This document shows positions 1-12,557 of a stretch of DNA of 64,000 bases, one piece after another; within the stretch, counting starts at the first letter, position 1, and the number at the start of each line of letters is the position of its first letter. Position numbers and translations under genes: made by a program. This stretch comes from Bugulina stolonifera (lineage: Eukaryota; Bryozoa; Gymnolaemata; Cheilostomatida; Bugulidae), in contig OW285188.1 in assembly GCA_935421135.1 (NCBI GenBank), positions 27,998,433 to 28,062,432 of the forward strand. Direction: 5' to 3'. Under the pieces are notes generated by a model, which was not told the origin of the DNA, searched no databases, and saw nothing but the letters and a program-made list of their open reading frames with translations.

Positions 1-2891
1 TTGCAGGCTTAGTACCGCATGTGAAGTTTGCCAACAGCACCAGCCCTGATATATCCGTCTCTGTTAAGCTACCTTCTTCATTCCTTTGGAACTATAAATA
101 AGGCAGTAATTACTGTTTAATGTGTTTTTCTACATGTATAATTGTCAAATGTAATATTATTTATTACTATGAAGTATTGTACTTTGGTTAGGTCTTTGTC
201 TGCAGAACTTAGGCTAAGAGGTTGGATAGAGCCCATGTTCTACTACAGTCCCACATTAGTCTGTAAACTCATTCATTAATGCAGAGGATGCTAGCTCATT
301 CTAGCAGCAACAGTGGCAGCCACTACCGACCTGTAAATAGGTGTTGTTAGTGCGATGATCTGTCAGGGCAGTAAGGGTGGGTGACTCCAATACCCTATAG
401 CCATCCGTAGTCTGGTAGTATGTGGACGCTATAACTGGGCTTTGACAAGGGAGTATCTGGGTGATAGATGCACCTGTAGACATTTCTCTCACTGGAGAAT
501 AGATAAGGTTTAGGTGCATGCAGGTAAATACATGTAGTACATACAGGTAAATACATGTAGTACATGCAGGTAAATACATGTAGTACATGCAGGTAAATAC
601 ATGTAATACATGCAGGTAAATACATGTAGTACATACAAGTAAATACATGTAGTACATGCAGGTAAATACATGTAGTACACGCAGGTAAATACATGTACTG
701 CATGCAGGTAGATAGATGTAGTTTACTTTGTCTACTAGCTACTGTTTATACAGTGAAACTGATCTATAGTGTAATTCTGTCAAACGCTGCTGAGGCGACT
801 GCATTAATACAATATTCATTCATCTTGTCAAGTTCTCTCATTAGAAAGATTATATTCTGCATGTACACGTCTCATACGTTACTCCAATACCCAGAAAGAG
901 GGAGAGATACCCAGACATACATGTGCTTTACCTGCTAACTTTGGGGTGACGATTAGATTTGTAGAGACTAATATGGTGAATAGAGAGCCGTGACCTTGAC
1001 CTTTGCTACCCGATAGCATCAGCTCCTTGCAGTCTATCAATACATTATAGTATTATACTGTAGTGTAGACAATGTTGACCAATGTATCAATGTAGTGTGT
1101 CAACTACAGTCAGTAGTATCAGTACCTGGGAGTAGACTACAGTCAGTAGTAACAGTACCTGGGAATAGACTACAGTCAGTAGTATCAGTACCTGGGAGTA
1201 GACTACAGTCAGTAGTATCAGTACCTGAGAGTAGACTACAGTCAGTAGTATCAGTACCTGAGAGTAGACTACAGTCAGTAGTATCAGTACCTGGGAGTAG
1301 ACTACAGTCAGTAGTATCAGTACCTGGGAGTAGATTACAGTCAGTAGTATCAGTACCTGGGAGTAGACTACAGTCAATAGTATCAGTACCTGAGAGTAGA
1401 CTACAGTCAGTAGTATCAGTACCTGAAAGTAGACTACAGTCAGTAGTATCAGTACCTGGGAGTAGACTACAGTCAGTAGTATCAGTACCTGGGAATAGAC
1501 TACAGTCAGTAGTATCAGTACCTGGGAGTAGACTACAGTCAGTAGTATCAGTACCTGAGAGTAGACTACAGTCAGTAGTATCAGTACCTGAGAGTAGACT
1601 ACAGTCAGTAGTATCAGTACCTGAGAGTAGACTACAGTCAGTAGTATCAGTACCTGGGAGTAGACTACAGTCAGTAGTATCAGTACCTGGGAGTAGACTA
1701 CAGTCAGTAGTATCAGTACCTGGGAGTAGACTACAGTCAATAGTATCAGTACCTGGGAGTAGACTACAGTTAGTAGTATCAGTACCTGGGATACTCTGGA
1801 CACACTTGCTTGTAAGAAGGGAGAAGGTGGGTCTCTCTGAAGTACATCTGCACTGGCAGGAGTCTAGAACCTCCATAGCTCCACCATAACGCTCTGAGCA
1901 TGCGTGACTTGTACATTCAGCACTGTCAGTGAATCTGTGATGCAAAGATCCAGGCAAGGTTTTATAAGCACAGGGATACACAACCAGATATGTTTGTTTG
2001 TTCAACATAATGCTATGGGTTATACAATGCAATTCAAAGTTGTCCTCTCTCTAATATAAGAGAGAGGACAACTTTCTATTACAACAAGAATTTGTCATTT
2101 TTATACACGCTGCATTATGTCATGAGAAGAAAAAGCGAAGAGGTGCGTGTGTGTAAAGGTGTACCTGTATATATAATGTGAATGAGGGACATATACATGT
2201 ATAAATACAATACAATTGTGCATTTATGTGTACATGTATGTTCAATTAATGTGAATTTTTGTTATAAATTCGGAGTTGTTTGTCCTTGAATGCTATAAAC
2301 ATAATATGTGAAAGAGGACAATTCCTTAGTGTGATCTGTGTTGGGAGCATACCAGTCAAGTAAGCAAATAATTAGAGAAACCTGGAGGCGTACTTGCCAA
2401 GTCTTCCTATTTTCCCTAGACCTCAGTATCTAATATCAGTTACAAATTCAAATAGCTGCCAACTCTTGCAAATCCAACATATGCAACTGTTAGAATGCAG
2501 TAAGGCAGATATTTTGCTGCCAAGACCTTTGTGGCGGAGGGGGGGGGGGGGGGTGGGGTGGTGGTAAATTGAGTGGGGGGGGGGGGGTGATTAATTGATC
2601 ATGGGGGTGGGAGGTAGAACCTCAGTAGCAATTCAGGCAATCTTAGTAAGCCTAGTGAGTTGTGAAGGGAGAGATTAGCTAAGCAGTAGTTGTCTCCTCT
2701 TATACACACTCAACAAGAACATTTTCCTCTGTTTTAGCCATCATCAACCACTACTACTTAGTCTATTATTACAATCTTAGTGGAGTAACTCACCTGTCAG
2801 GGTCAAATCCACTAGTTCTCCGTACCACAAGCTTAGCTGAACACATGCCCGCCGCAAGTATGACAATCGAACAAAACACGGTAGTTTGCAT
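1..2891 (-). CDS. Secreted or membrane protein with Cys-rich N-terminal domain (5' part, incomplete)
   Basis: Four minus-strand exons fit with matching phases: 2891-2794, 1934-1786, 491-331 and 91-1 (open at the window edge). Exon 1 starts with ATG and encodes a signal peptide (MQTTVFCSIVILAAGMCSA), ending at a CAG|GTGAGT donor in phase 2. Exon 2 encodes a compact Cys-rich module with spaced CTSHAC and CQCRC motifs and ends in phase 1. Exon 3 (phase 1 to 0) and exon 4 (phase 0, with an N-glycosylation site in ANFTC) read as extracellular sequence. I do not recognise the family. The Cys-rich module just after a signal peptide, followed by extracellular exons, suggests a receptor-like protein similar in style to the large gene at 22129. 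Exon 3 has a weak donor (GTCGGT), and further exons may exist between 491 and 1786. Exons 1 and 2 are the most secure. Confidence 0.6.
520..715. repeat. 23-bp minisatellite with TACATGTA core
   Basis: About eight tandem copies of a 23-bp unit (gtaaatacatgtagtacatgc plus ag) with single-base variants. It lies in an intron of the minus-strand gene at the left edge. Each unit contains the ACATGTA motif that recurs across the window. Confidence 0.9.
1100..1790. repeat. 33-bp minisatellite starting at a splice donor
   Basis: About 21 copies of a 33-bp unit. On the minus strand each unit begins with CAG|GTACTGATAC, which is the donor of the adjacent Cys-rich exon (last exon base 1786). The intron therefore contains a ladder of near-identical donors. 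The unit length is a multiple of three and the array is open in two minus frames and one plus frame. The minus frame continuous with the exon would add an 11-residue repeat (PGTDTTDCSLL) if the intron were retained. Confidence 0.92.
2036..2075. repeat. Perfect 17-bp inverted repeat (hairpin)
   Basis: Arms 2036-2052 and 2059-2075 are perfectly complementary (AAAGTTGTCCTCTCTCT) around a 6-base loop. The right-arm sequence AGAGAGAGGACAACTT recurs near 3495-3511. This could be a small foldback element or the end of a decayed MITE. It lies in intron 1 of the left-edge gene. Confidence 0.8.
2538..2588 (+). repeat. Poly-G tracts
   Basis: Two long G runs, each more than 12 bases, are separated by a short spacer inside intron 1 of the left-edge gene. 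The plus strand could form G-quadruplexes. Run lengths may also be assembly-sensitive. Confidence 0.85.
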
Positions 2892-5698
2892 CTTTCTAAT
2901 CTGGTTTATGTCTATCTGCTAATATAGGTGATTACTTTCCTATCTGTAGATCTGCGGGTGTTGATATCAACTCTACTGTACTACATGATTGTATAATACC
3001 TGTCAGCACCTCTCCACACCCTTAGTGCTGTTGTGAATGTAGCTAATATTGTATCCTGTGAGGGGAGTATGAAAGACAGTCTGGTTGGATCCAACTATTC
3101 TTATTGTCATCCTTATTGATCAGTCCAATCAATAGCATGTTTAGCATCATAGATTGTTACTCACTGAATAACATGCACTCGTATAACCATAATCCTGACT
3201 ACTTTAATGATTTTTTAAACAAACCCTGATTGATTTATATTGACAAATCAACAAGAGCCTTTGATGCCAGTCTGACAGTGTGAAGGCAACGAGGCTGTTC
3301 TTTCTTCCCAACAGACAGTTCTCACTCTCTCTGAGATTGCATGAACCATCTCCCTGTCATAATTGTGACCAAACTGTAATGTAGTGTAATGAAACACTGT
3401 GATGTCAAACAGGGTCTGCAGTAAAGCGACTTATAACACATTAGGTTATTATCTGAGCACACATTTGCTCTATTACTATTACTAATTACAAGTGCGAGAG
3501 AGAGAGGACAACTTCAAGAAGAGAAATTGGTTCACTCAATGATAATATCCTGTCCCAATTTTATAGTGCCAACGTACCGTATGGAGATTCAATTTCTATA
3601 GAATAGCTATTAGAACAGACAGTGTGCAGTTATATCAACCGCATATTATACGTGAATAGTTCATGTGGGGCCGCAGTAACAAAGCATCGCTGATTCACCT
3701 TAGGAATACTCCATTATAGCATAAGGTGGCATAACTCCTTGTCTAATCGGCACAGCGTTTGTAGGTAGCAAAGCAGCGGTGTATCCACTGCTTCAAAGTT
3801 GGTGGGGCCAATATGGTAGGGAGAGGGGAGGTAATTCAACAAGGTGACACCATGGCAGCAGAAAATATGGGTTATGGAAAACTTCTCATTCACATACATG
3901 CAGCTAATATGTACAAAAAAATCACATTCTCAAGACATAAAAGTATTTATTTCAGATATACATTTAAATTTAAATGTAGCAAAACTAACTTATAATTATA
4001 ATGGTTTGAATTCCGCCTATACATGTTCATTTTTTGAGAAAAGCTTGATGAATTGAACCCATGGCATGTGTGGCCGTATGGGTGGATACGGCCCTGAAAG
4101 CAAAGAGATGGTCTTTTTTTGGCAAAACCATCTATATTTTCTTCCATTATCTTTGGTGGGGAGGGGGTTGCTTAAAAACCAATCATGCCTTTGTCTAAGC
4201 GAAGAAGCATCAGTAGAAAGAGGTAAACATAATTACTCAGGTAAACCATACCAACCTCCTACTCCTTGGCCATACAAAAGCGCTACTCTTCAGGTTGGGT
4301 AAGGAAGAAAGGGAAGGTTGTTGCTAATTGCTTCGTGGGAAGAAAAACATTATTTGAATTATTATTACCCTCAAGTCGAGGGTGTCAAAAATAAGTCTAT
4401 AGACTCATTGTAATGTTCCTCTCCACGGAAATCTTTAGTAAAAGGCGAAAGATTTATTCGTGGATATGAAGAGAAACCAGAGTTAATAATACTCGACATG
4501 ACAAAATGCCTAATTCACCAAGATTCTGTTACAGATGTGTGTTATTTTGCTTAACACTGTACTTAAAGCAAAATAAATACAGAATTCCACAAAGTAAATT
4601 TGAGAAAGTGTGCTAAATATACGTGTAAATGTGTGTTTATACAGTTATTTCTTCATACATTGTTAAATAATTTGTTTTTAAACGTTTCTTAAAAAAGTCA
4701 AATAGTTAGGGGGAGACAAGTTCTGAAAATTGGTAATAGGACTAAGTGATCACGTGTCAATCATGTGATCGTAGAGTATTGCGATGTAAATAGAGCTAGT
4801 AGTGAGTGAATTCAAGGAATAAATGTTGTTACTAGCCCTCTGTACTATATTGCCATTTGGGCATTTACATGTATATTGTACAAGCCACAAAACTCCTGCA
4901 GCCACACCACAGACACCCGCAGCCCCATTGGCTGAGACTCTGACACTGAAAATGAGTGACCAGGACTTCTAAATTAATTCAAATAGAAATTTAATTAAAA
5001 ATATTTGTTTGTTTTCCTTTTATTTTTAATCTTATAATAATTATAATAATATTTATAATTCATGGGCAGAGGTGGTAGTGAATCTTGGGAATTGAAGTTA
5101 TCATAATGAACTCTTGATTGTGGCTGTTCAAGTGTAGGCGAATAGTCCTTCGTAACTAATCAGAACTTAAGTTCCAAGTCAATTTTATTACGTATTTTAG
5201 TTGTTTAGCTCAAGCTTTTTATAGACTGGTGACCTTACGCTATTGTTGACGTTTTATTGAAATACTGTATTGTAGTGGAGCAAAAAATTTGAATTTCAAA
5301 CCAGAATATGACTGCTTTTGTGTAAAATTTATTATAATATAATCTCACTAATTTGAAATTTTGATTGTGGCTATTTACAGCCTGCCAATGAAAACTTGTG
5401 CTATTAGGGGTGCTGGGGTCTTTGATCATAACCATAACCAAATTACAATTAAACTTACAAGTTTTCCATGGCTATTCATTCAATTCATGAGTCCTTTTAA
5501 TGAGCCGAAAACTGTTGATTTAATGAACTTGGGTATGATTGTTCATTTTTTCTTGCACTTGTGAAAAGGAATAATAAAATTGTAGTATTTCTATTTTCGT
5601 AAGTTATTTTAATATAGTTATAGTTGGTAAAGAAAAATCATATATACATGTACATGTATTACATGTAATACACAGAGTTTTTCTGAGAGCAACGACAA

Positions 5699-5733
5699 TG
5701 TATCTTTATCTACTTGTAATAGATAAAGATACA
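5699..5733. repeat. Perfect 14-bp hairpin
   Basis: Arms TGTATCTTTATCTA and its complement flank a 7-base loop. It is intergenic and of unknown role. Confidence 0.8.
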
Positions 5734-6467
5734 GAGTTATTGCTCTGGGATTTGAACCGAGTATAAATAAAGTACTAAGTCCTACACTGAGAAGTACAAG
5801 TAATTCTTTGATATTGAGAGCTAGTACAAATGTCGGTACAAGTAGGCCTATGTAATACTAAGTAGGCCTATGAGTAAAGTTGCAAGTACAGTTTTAATTG
5901 CGGATTTGATTACAAATGGCAGACTACTATAACAATAGAAGTATGACTACCAAAACGTATGACATGTACATTGTAGCTAACTCATTACACCACTCAGCTT
6001 AGTTGTTGAATTGATTACATCTTAGCAATAAGTTCTGGCCGGGAAACTGAATAATATTGTTGTGTCCAACTGGGTAGGGAGGATGCAGCTGTACAACATA
6101 CAGCCAGAGCATAGAAGAGTAAGACGAAGGTCAACCAGGCACACACTAGCCTAATGTCCTTATGTTCCAGCCAAGACAGCAAAATATGTGCTGTGAGGGG
6201 AGGTCAACCTCTGTGGGTGTGGGAAAAAGTCCACCTACAGCAGGGAAAGAGTGTATGGCTGCAGAATTCCAATCAGCCTGTATGGAAGTACTGGCACCCT
6301 CTGTATCTCAAGACCTACACATGGTTGTTAAAATATGCCCAGTAGGATTTATTTACCGATCCATAGCTATAGGATATTTGATCTGTTGTTCCACATTTGT
6401 AGATATAGCCCATCCCTGGCTGGGGTTTGTACTCAAGGCCTAACATCATCTAATCACCTAGCCCGGT

Positions 6468-6500
6468 GGAGAATGTCGGTTGAGTCAACCGACATTCTCC
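6468..6500. repeat. 33-bp near-perfect palindrome
   Basis: Sixteen-base arms (GGAGAATGTCGGTTGA and complement) are separated by a single base, about 240 bp upstream of the first dehydrogenase start codon. It could be a cruciform site, a foldback remnant or a dyad binding site. Sequence alone does not decide. Confidence 0.85.
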
Positions 6501-6736
6501 AGTTACCTAAGCCAAGGCATAGTAACAGTAAAGTGTTTTCTGTCCTTTGTTCCATGGGGACCAAGTGTTTCTCCAGTAATAGAGTCGAAGGACTGTACTG
6601 CATATTGGCTATCCACTTCTCATTAACATGTTTTATATTATTCTATAGGTGGATCGCAGTGTAGTTGTATTACATAATATTTTCGTACACAGGTTAATTC
6701 ATAGACTTTTCTGCTTTTTTCCAGTCCCAGACAGAT

Positions 6737-9700
6737 ATGATTATTTCTGGTAAAGTTGCTCTTATTACGGGAGGAACTGGTGGTTTAGGAAAGGCATTTG
6801 CAAGTGCTTTGTTAAAAGCTAAGGCTAAAGCCGTAAGTATCACAGTCTCAACTACATGTATGATCTCAGTAAGGTCATAGTCCACTACTTCCCCAGTCTG
6901 ATGAACTATCACCATATCCAGTGTATAGGCTCTTTCTCACTCCAGGTTTGCCTCATTGATATCAGTAAAAGTGGAGAAAAAGTAGCCTCAGAACTTAGAC
7001 AAAGATTCTCTCCTAGTCATGTGGATTTCTACCACTGCGATGTAACAGACTACAATTTATTTAAAGGTAATAAGGCTACCAGCTTATCACGTGCAGTCAA
7101 CACTTGCTATATTATCAGTTGTAATATGTGTACCATAAAAATGTGGGAGTATTTAGATAAGCTATTAACTGACATTGTGCGATAGATACCCATGCTAAGC
7201 AGTAGATACTCATGCTAAGCAGTAGATACCCATACTAAGTTTAACCAGAGTTATGTAGCTCTATAAGTCCACTACCCCAGTATCTGATCTATAAGTCCAC
7301 TACCCCAGTACCTGATCTATAAGTCCACTACCCCAGTATCTGATATATAAGTCCACTACCCCAGTACCTGATCTATAAGTCCACTACCCCAGTACCTGAC
7401 CTGTGTCCAATATGTCCACTGGCTCGTCCACCTAGCGATTTGGTTACCATGCACTGTGCCCATGATAAGCTCATGTGTTTCTAGGTGTGAGTAGGCTGCA
7501 TATACATGTACTTGTATATGTTAGGATTGCTAATGGTACTTCCTGTGTGGCTAACATTGCCTCACCACCACTCTCTGGGTGTTGTAGGAGCTTTTGACTT
7601 TGTACAGAATAAATATGGAGTGATAGATATAGTCTGTAATAATGCTGGCATAAATGCTCTGGACTGTGATCTAGAGAACTCAATAAGGACCCTAAGGCTG
7701 AACTTGGTGAGTGTGGGGGCTAAGGCTATATCTGTTGAGTGTAGAGACTGAAGCTATCCTTGGCGAGTGTAAGGACCACGGCCAGAGCTGAGGAGTCTAG
7801 GAACTTAGGCTATGTAGCAAAAGCAGCATATAATGCAGGTCATACTGGTAGATTAGGTCGATGACGGATTAGCCAGCGTATCACGTAGCTACATGTGATA
7901 CTCAAATATATTCATATTATCTACCATCACAGGAAGCTGTGTACTTTGGTACAAAGTTGGGCATGGAATACATGGACAAAGAGAGAGCCAGAGGTGGAGT
8001 TATAGTGAACATTGCATCTATGGCAGGTACGTCTATATGTAGGGTGTTGACTGTATGTAGGTTGTTGACTTTGACTATGTAAGGTGTTGACTGTATGCAG
8101 GTTGCTGACTATGAATATGTAAGGTGTTGACTGTATGTAGGTTGTTGACTATGAATATGTGAGGTATTGACTGTACGTAGGTTGTTGACTATGAATATGT
8201 AAGGTATTGACTGTATGTAGGCTGTTGACTATGAATATGTGAGGTATTGACTGTATGTAAGTTGTTGTTGACTATGAATATATAAGGTATTGACTGTATG
8301 TAGGCTGTTGACTATGAATATGTGAGGTATTGACTGTATGTAAGTTGTTGACTATGAATATGTAAGGTATCGACTGTATGTAGGTTGTTGACTATGAATA
8401 TGTAAGGTGTTGACTGTATGCAGGTTGTTGACTATGAATATGTAAGATATTGACTGTATGTAGGTTGTTGACTATGAATATGTAAGCTATTGACTGTATG
8501 TAGGTTGTTGACTATGAATATGTAAGGTATTGACTGTATGTAGGTTGTGTATTAGGTTCGACATATTTGGAAGACATAGGTCAGGTCAGGTGTTCTAAAA
8601 GCCTGTTACTAGTGATCATGATAAGCTGGTACTACCTGTATCATGGTCTCATGATAAGCTGGTACTAACTTTATCGTGGTCAACCTACCAGTGACTAAAC
8701 TGGCACCCACAATGTAAATAGGACGGATGAATTTCCAAGAAAGTCAATGGCTGACCACCACACAGGTTTCTGGATAAGCCTGCTAGACCTTCAATGTTTC
8801 TTATCAGAGAACGACTACCACTCCTTGCAGCTCTACTCCACTGCAGTTCTGCCACTGGATCAGTTGAGTAACAGTCAAGTTTGTGGTACATTCAATTAAA
8901 CACACGCGTTGTGTTTGTTGGCTTTTGGAACAATCAGACGTCTTACTTGATTGACTAATGAATAAACGGTTCCTCCACTTACCATAGCGGTCAACACTGC
9001 TTTCTTTTTAGCATATGTAGTTAAGTCATTGATAGGCAGCCATGCGTCAAACCGCTCCTTATAAATGGCTCATTGCTCTCCACCAGTATTAAATCCTCCA
9101 ACCGATATATCTAACAGGTATGGTAGCAGAACCACCTTGTTACCAATTTGTTATATGTCAACATGGATTACGAGTAATTTGTTAGCTGATTCTTTAGTAT
9201 AACTTTATTTCTCGAACTCCAACATGGTCACTCTTATTGCCAGCTGTGTTAAAAGCTTTAATTAATAAGATAAGGTCAAGTACAAACTGGTTTACAATGT
9301 TATGCATAGGGTGTTGACTGTGCTTTATATACACGTATAGGGCATTGACTGTGCTGCATATACGTGTGTAGGTTTGATACTGTACTGTATATAAATGGAT
9401 AGGGTGTTGACTATACTGCATGTACATGTGTAGGGTGTTGACTGTACTGTATATGCATGTATAGAATGTTGACTGTACTGTATATGCATGTATAGGGTGT
9501 TGACTGTACTGTATATAAATGGATCGGGTGTTAACTGTACTGCGTGTACATGTGTTAGGTGTTGACTGTACTGTATATGCATGTATAAAGTGTTGACTGT
9601 ACTGTATATACATGTATAGGGTGTTGATTGTAATGTATATAAATGGATAAGGCGTTGACTGTACTGTATATAAATGGATAAGGTGTTGACTGTACTGCAT

Positions 9701-11715
9701 GTACATGTGAAGGGTGTTGACTGTACTGTATATGCATGTATAAAGTGTTGACTGTACTGTATATACATGTATATGGTGTTGATTGTAATGTATATAAATG
9801 GATAAGGCGTTGACTGTACTGTATATAAATGGATAAGGTGTTGACTGTACTGCATGTGCATGTGCAGGGTGTTGACTGTACTGTATATACATGTATAGGG
9901 TGTTGATTGTACTGTATATAAATGGATAAGGCGTTGACTGTACTGTATATAAATGGATAAGGTGTTGACTGTACTGCATGTATATGTGTAGGGTGTTGAC
10001 TGTACTGTATATACATGTATAGGGTGTTGACTGTACTCTATATACATGTATAGAGTGTTAACTGTACTCTATATACATGTTTAGGGTGTTGTCTGCACTG
10101 TATAGAAAATTCATGTTACAGCATTCCTTCCAGTCATGGGAAGTATGTGTTATAATGGAAGTAAAGCAGGTGTGGTTGGACTCACTAAATCTGCAGGGGT
10201 GGGTATACTTATCCTCAGTATCTAAGTCTGTTAACTACTAATAGTTGCTACAGCTATAAATTCGACTTTACTAGAATAACATTATATGCTATGCATATGT
10301 GGTATTATAATAATGCAGGCATGTAATATTGTATTGCATATTATGTATGTCTCATTTATAGACCAGTGACCTCTATATTATAATATGTAGGCATGGGTCT
10401 CTACACTACATATACATGTACAAACAATGACCTCTTATGTTATACATGTATGTAACCAATGGTCTCTATGCCGTATATATACAATGACCTCTATGTTACG
10501 TGCAGATGCTGGAGCAGTATCAGATGACCGGAGTCCGAGTGAATGCATTGTGTCCTTCGTTTGCCGAGACTCCTATACTGGACACCATACCAGGTATACC
10601 ATGATGTTATGTCAGATTAACGTCTAGTACAGTGTTTTATTATATGTACATCATGTCATGGTGTTCTAAACAAAATTCCTTTCATATTTCTGATCTGTCT
10701 TGACTTGAAACTCATTCTGAAGTGTTTATACAGTTTACTAGCATGTACTACATTGTATATAATAATAGTGTATGTACTTGTATGTATGTGTAGTATATTG
10801 TATATTACTGTATAATAATAGTGTATGTACTTGTATGTATGTGTAGTACATTGTATATTACTGTATAATAATAGTGTATGTACTTGTATGTATGTGTAGT
10901 ACATTGTATATTACTGTATAATAATAGTGTATGTACTTGTATGTATGTGTGGTACATTGTATATTACTGTATAATAATAGTGTATGTACTTGTATGTATG
11001 TGTAGTACATTGTATATTACTGTATAATAATAGTGTATGTACTTGTATGTATGTGTAGTACATTGTATATTACTGTAAAGGGGGATGCTAGGATCTGGGT
11101 ATATTTTGATGTTCACTCAATGTTTTGTTACAAATACTAGAGGAACATTGTTTGAAATACAAAAATAATATAACTTTGCTAACCGTTTGTTGTAAAAGCA
11201 ATCTAAATAATCTGAGATTTGATAACTGATTTTCAAAAACAGCCCAGCAAGATTAATTCCCAGGGATATGGGTAATCTCAGCTTAGATCATATTTGAACT
11301 GAGGAATCGTCCAGTGGCATAGTGGTACAGTGACCAGTCCATTAGTACAGTGACCAGTCCAGTGGTACAGTGACCAGTTCAGTATTACAGTGACCAGTTC
11401 AGTGGTGCAATGACCCATCCATTAGTACAGTGACCAGTTCAGTATTACAGTGACCAGTCCAGTGGTACAGTGACCAGTCCATACTACCTAAAGTATGCGT
11501 TGTTGGTTTATGTAGGTGGAAGGGATGCCATAGCTACGCTACCAAACCATCCCATTCTCTCTCCCGAGTTTGTGGCAGAAGGATTCCAGCAGCTGGTGGA
11601 GGATGACTCCCTGCGCGGAGCCGTAATGAGAGTGACACCTCAAAAGGGGATAGAGGTGCTGGGTAGTAAAAGGGGCGGTGCTAAGGTGCCTGGATTTGTT
11701 CTAAGTAAACTATAA
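6737..11715 (+). CDS. HPGD-like: 15-hydroxyprostaglandin dehydrogenase-like SDR (7 exons, 260 aa)
   Basis: Classical short-chain dehydrogenase that uses NAD(P)+ to oxidise a secondary alcohol. The closest recognisable family is cytosolic 15-PGDH (human 266 aa), but the substrate here is inferred. Exons: 6737-6832, 6946-7066, 7588-7706, 7933-8026, 10134-10198, 10506-10593, 11516-11715. All have GT-AG borders and consistent phases (0,1,0,1,0,1). Visible motifs: cofactor glycine motif TGGTGGLG at residues 11-18, CDVTD near 62, NNAG at 90-93, catalytic Ser141, and the Tyr150/Lys154 pair in YNGSKAG. The C-terminal segment with EFVAEGFQQLVEDDSLRGAV resembles the HPGD tail. There is no signal peptide or membrane segment. 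The start is the first ATG, and MIISGKVALITGG is a normal SDR N-terminus. Introns 2, 4, 6 and others are packed with minisatellites. Two paralogues with the same exon structure lie at 14328 and 57030. Confidence 0.93.
7260..7400. repeat. 28-bp minisatellite (intron 2 of first SDR)
   Basis: About five copies of a unit containing ataagtccactaccccagt. A short run of a different unit (cagtagatacccatgctaag) lies just upstream at 7190-7235. Confidence 0.85.
8031..8546. repeat. About 40-bp minisatellite (intron 4 of first SDR)
   Basis: About 13 copies of a unit built from gtattgactgtatgtagg and ttgttgactatgaatatg. It begins within a few bases of the exon 4 donor at 8026. Confidence 0.9.
9300..10100. 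repeat. 31-bp minisatellite (intron 4 of first SDR)
   Basis: More than 20 copies of a 31-bp unit containing gggtgttgactgtactgt and a variable atacatgtata or ataaatggata segment. Variants alternate in blocks, suggesting local block duplication. Confidence 0.92.
10745..11085. repeat. About 53-bp minisatellite (intron 6 of first SDR)
   Basis: Six long, nearly identical copies of a unit containing gtgtatgtacttgtatgtat and acattgtatattactg. Near identity suggests recent expansion. Confidence 0.9.
11320..11482. repeat. 20-bp minisatellite (intron 6 of first SDR)
   Basis: About eight copies of cagtgaccagtccattagta with variants. It ends about 30 bp before the last exon's acceptor at 11515. Confidence 0.85.
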
Positions 11716-11807
11716 TACTGTAAATATGTGCATATGGATCAACAGATGAACAGGGAGATATTCTGTAGTCAAGGACAAAGATAACCAAAGGACTGTTGTG
11801 TGACTTC

Positions 11808-11854
11808 ACACCCAGTCCACACCCAGTCCACACCCAGTCCACACCCAGTCCACA
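11808..11854. repeat. 11-bp tandem repeat
   Basis: Four to five copies of cacacccagtc about 95 bp after the first SDR stop codon. Confidence 0.85.
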
Positions 11855-12188
11855 GTTGTTTTATGATGTTGGACAATCAACTACGGACTGGTTCTAAATT
11901 AACAGGCACATGGAATGAATACATATGTAGTGATGTTATTAAGGTCGTCCAGACTCTGACTAATCACTACTCACTTGCTGAAGGAGCTATATTTGGTTGG
12001 TGATTGTTTTTGGGGGCGGGGCAGGAGTTCTTCTGAGACTAAGTGACATTTTTTCTCTTACACTATCTTTGTTCAAAACTACCATTACGCTGTGTCCATT
12101 TAAATTTGCAATAACTCTATTCTATAAGGGTTATTCGTACTCTGTGCAGTATTCTATGCGAAGCTCATATCAAGGGCAGGTAACTCTC

Positions 12189-12194
12189 AATAAA
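12189..12194 (+). promoter_or_regulatory. Candidate poly(A) signal
   Basis: AATAAA on the plus strand about 470 bp after the first SDR stop codon. It is the first canonical hexamer I see downstream. The assignment to that gene is inferred. Confidence 0.35.
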
Positions 12195-12251
12195 TTACAT
12201 TGATTATTTGTATTGGTGACAATTCATAATTCTATTGTATGTAATTTATAT

Positions 12252-12556
12252 TCTAGAGAGTGGGAACACTAACTAATGTTCTATAGAGGGGAACACTAAC
12301 TAATGTTCTATAGAATGGGAACACTAACTAATGTTCTATAGAGGGGAACACTAACTAATATTCTATAGAGTGGGAACACTAACTAATGTTCTATAGAGTG
12401 GGAACACTAACTACTGTTCTATAGATGGAACACTAACTAGTATTCTATAGAGTGGGAACACTAACTAATGTTCTATAGAGTGGGAACACTAACTAATGTT
12501 CTATAGAGTGGGAACACTAACTAATGTTCTATAGAGTGGGAACACTAACTAGTGAC
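12252..12556. repeat. 28-bp minisatellite
   Basis: About 11 copies of gtgggaacactaactaatg followed by ttctataga, with small deletions in some units. Confidence 0.9.
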
Positions 12557-12557
12557 A

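Larger units (their letters stand above)
2892..6736. other. Intergenic region between divergent genes
   Basis: This stretch separates the start codon of the left-edge gene (minus) from that of the first dehydrogenase (plus), so both promoters should lie here. I see no convincing TATA or initiator context, no exon with matching splice sites, and only two clear hairpins, listed separately. Short open frames at 3714-4302 and 6154-6664 lack coding character. Confidence 0.6.

Noticed and set aside
940..1015. Possible extra minus-strand exon of the left-edge gene (frame containing LFTILVSTNLIVTP)
   Set aside because: Has a fair donor (GTAAAG), but no acceptor in the required phase was found.
1095..1889. 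Long plus-strand frame of QSVVSVPGSRL repeats
   Set aside because: It is an alternative frame of the 33-bp minisatellite with no splice or start context.
9194..10047. Long minus-strand frames rich in IYSTVNTL
   Set aside because: Repeat artefacts within intron 4 of the first SDR.
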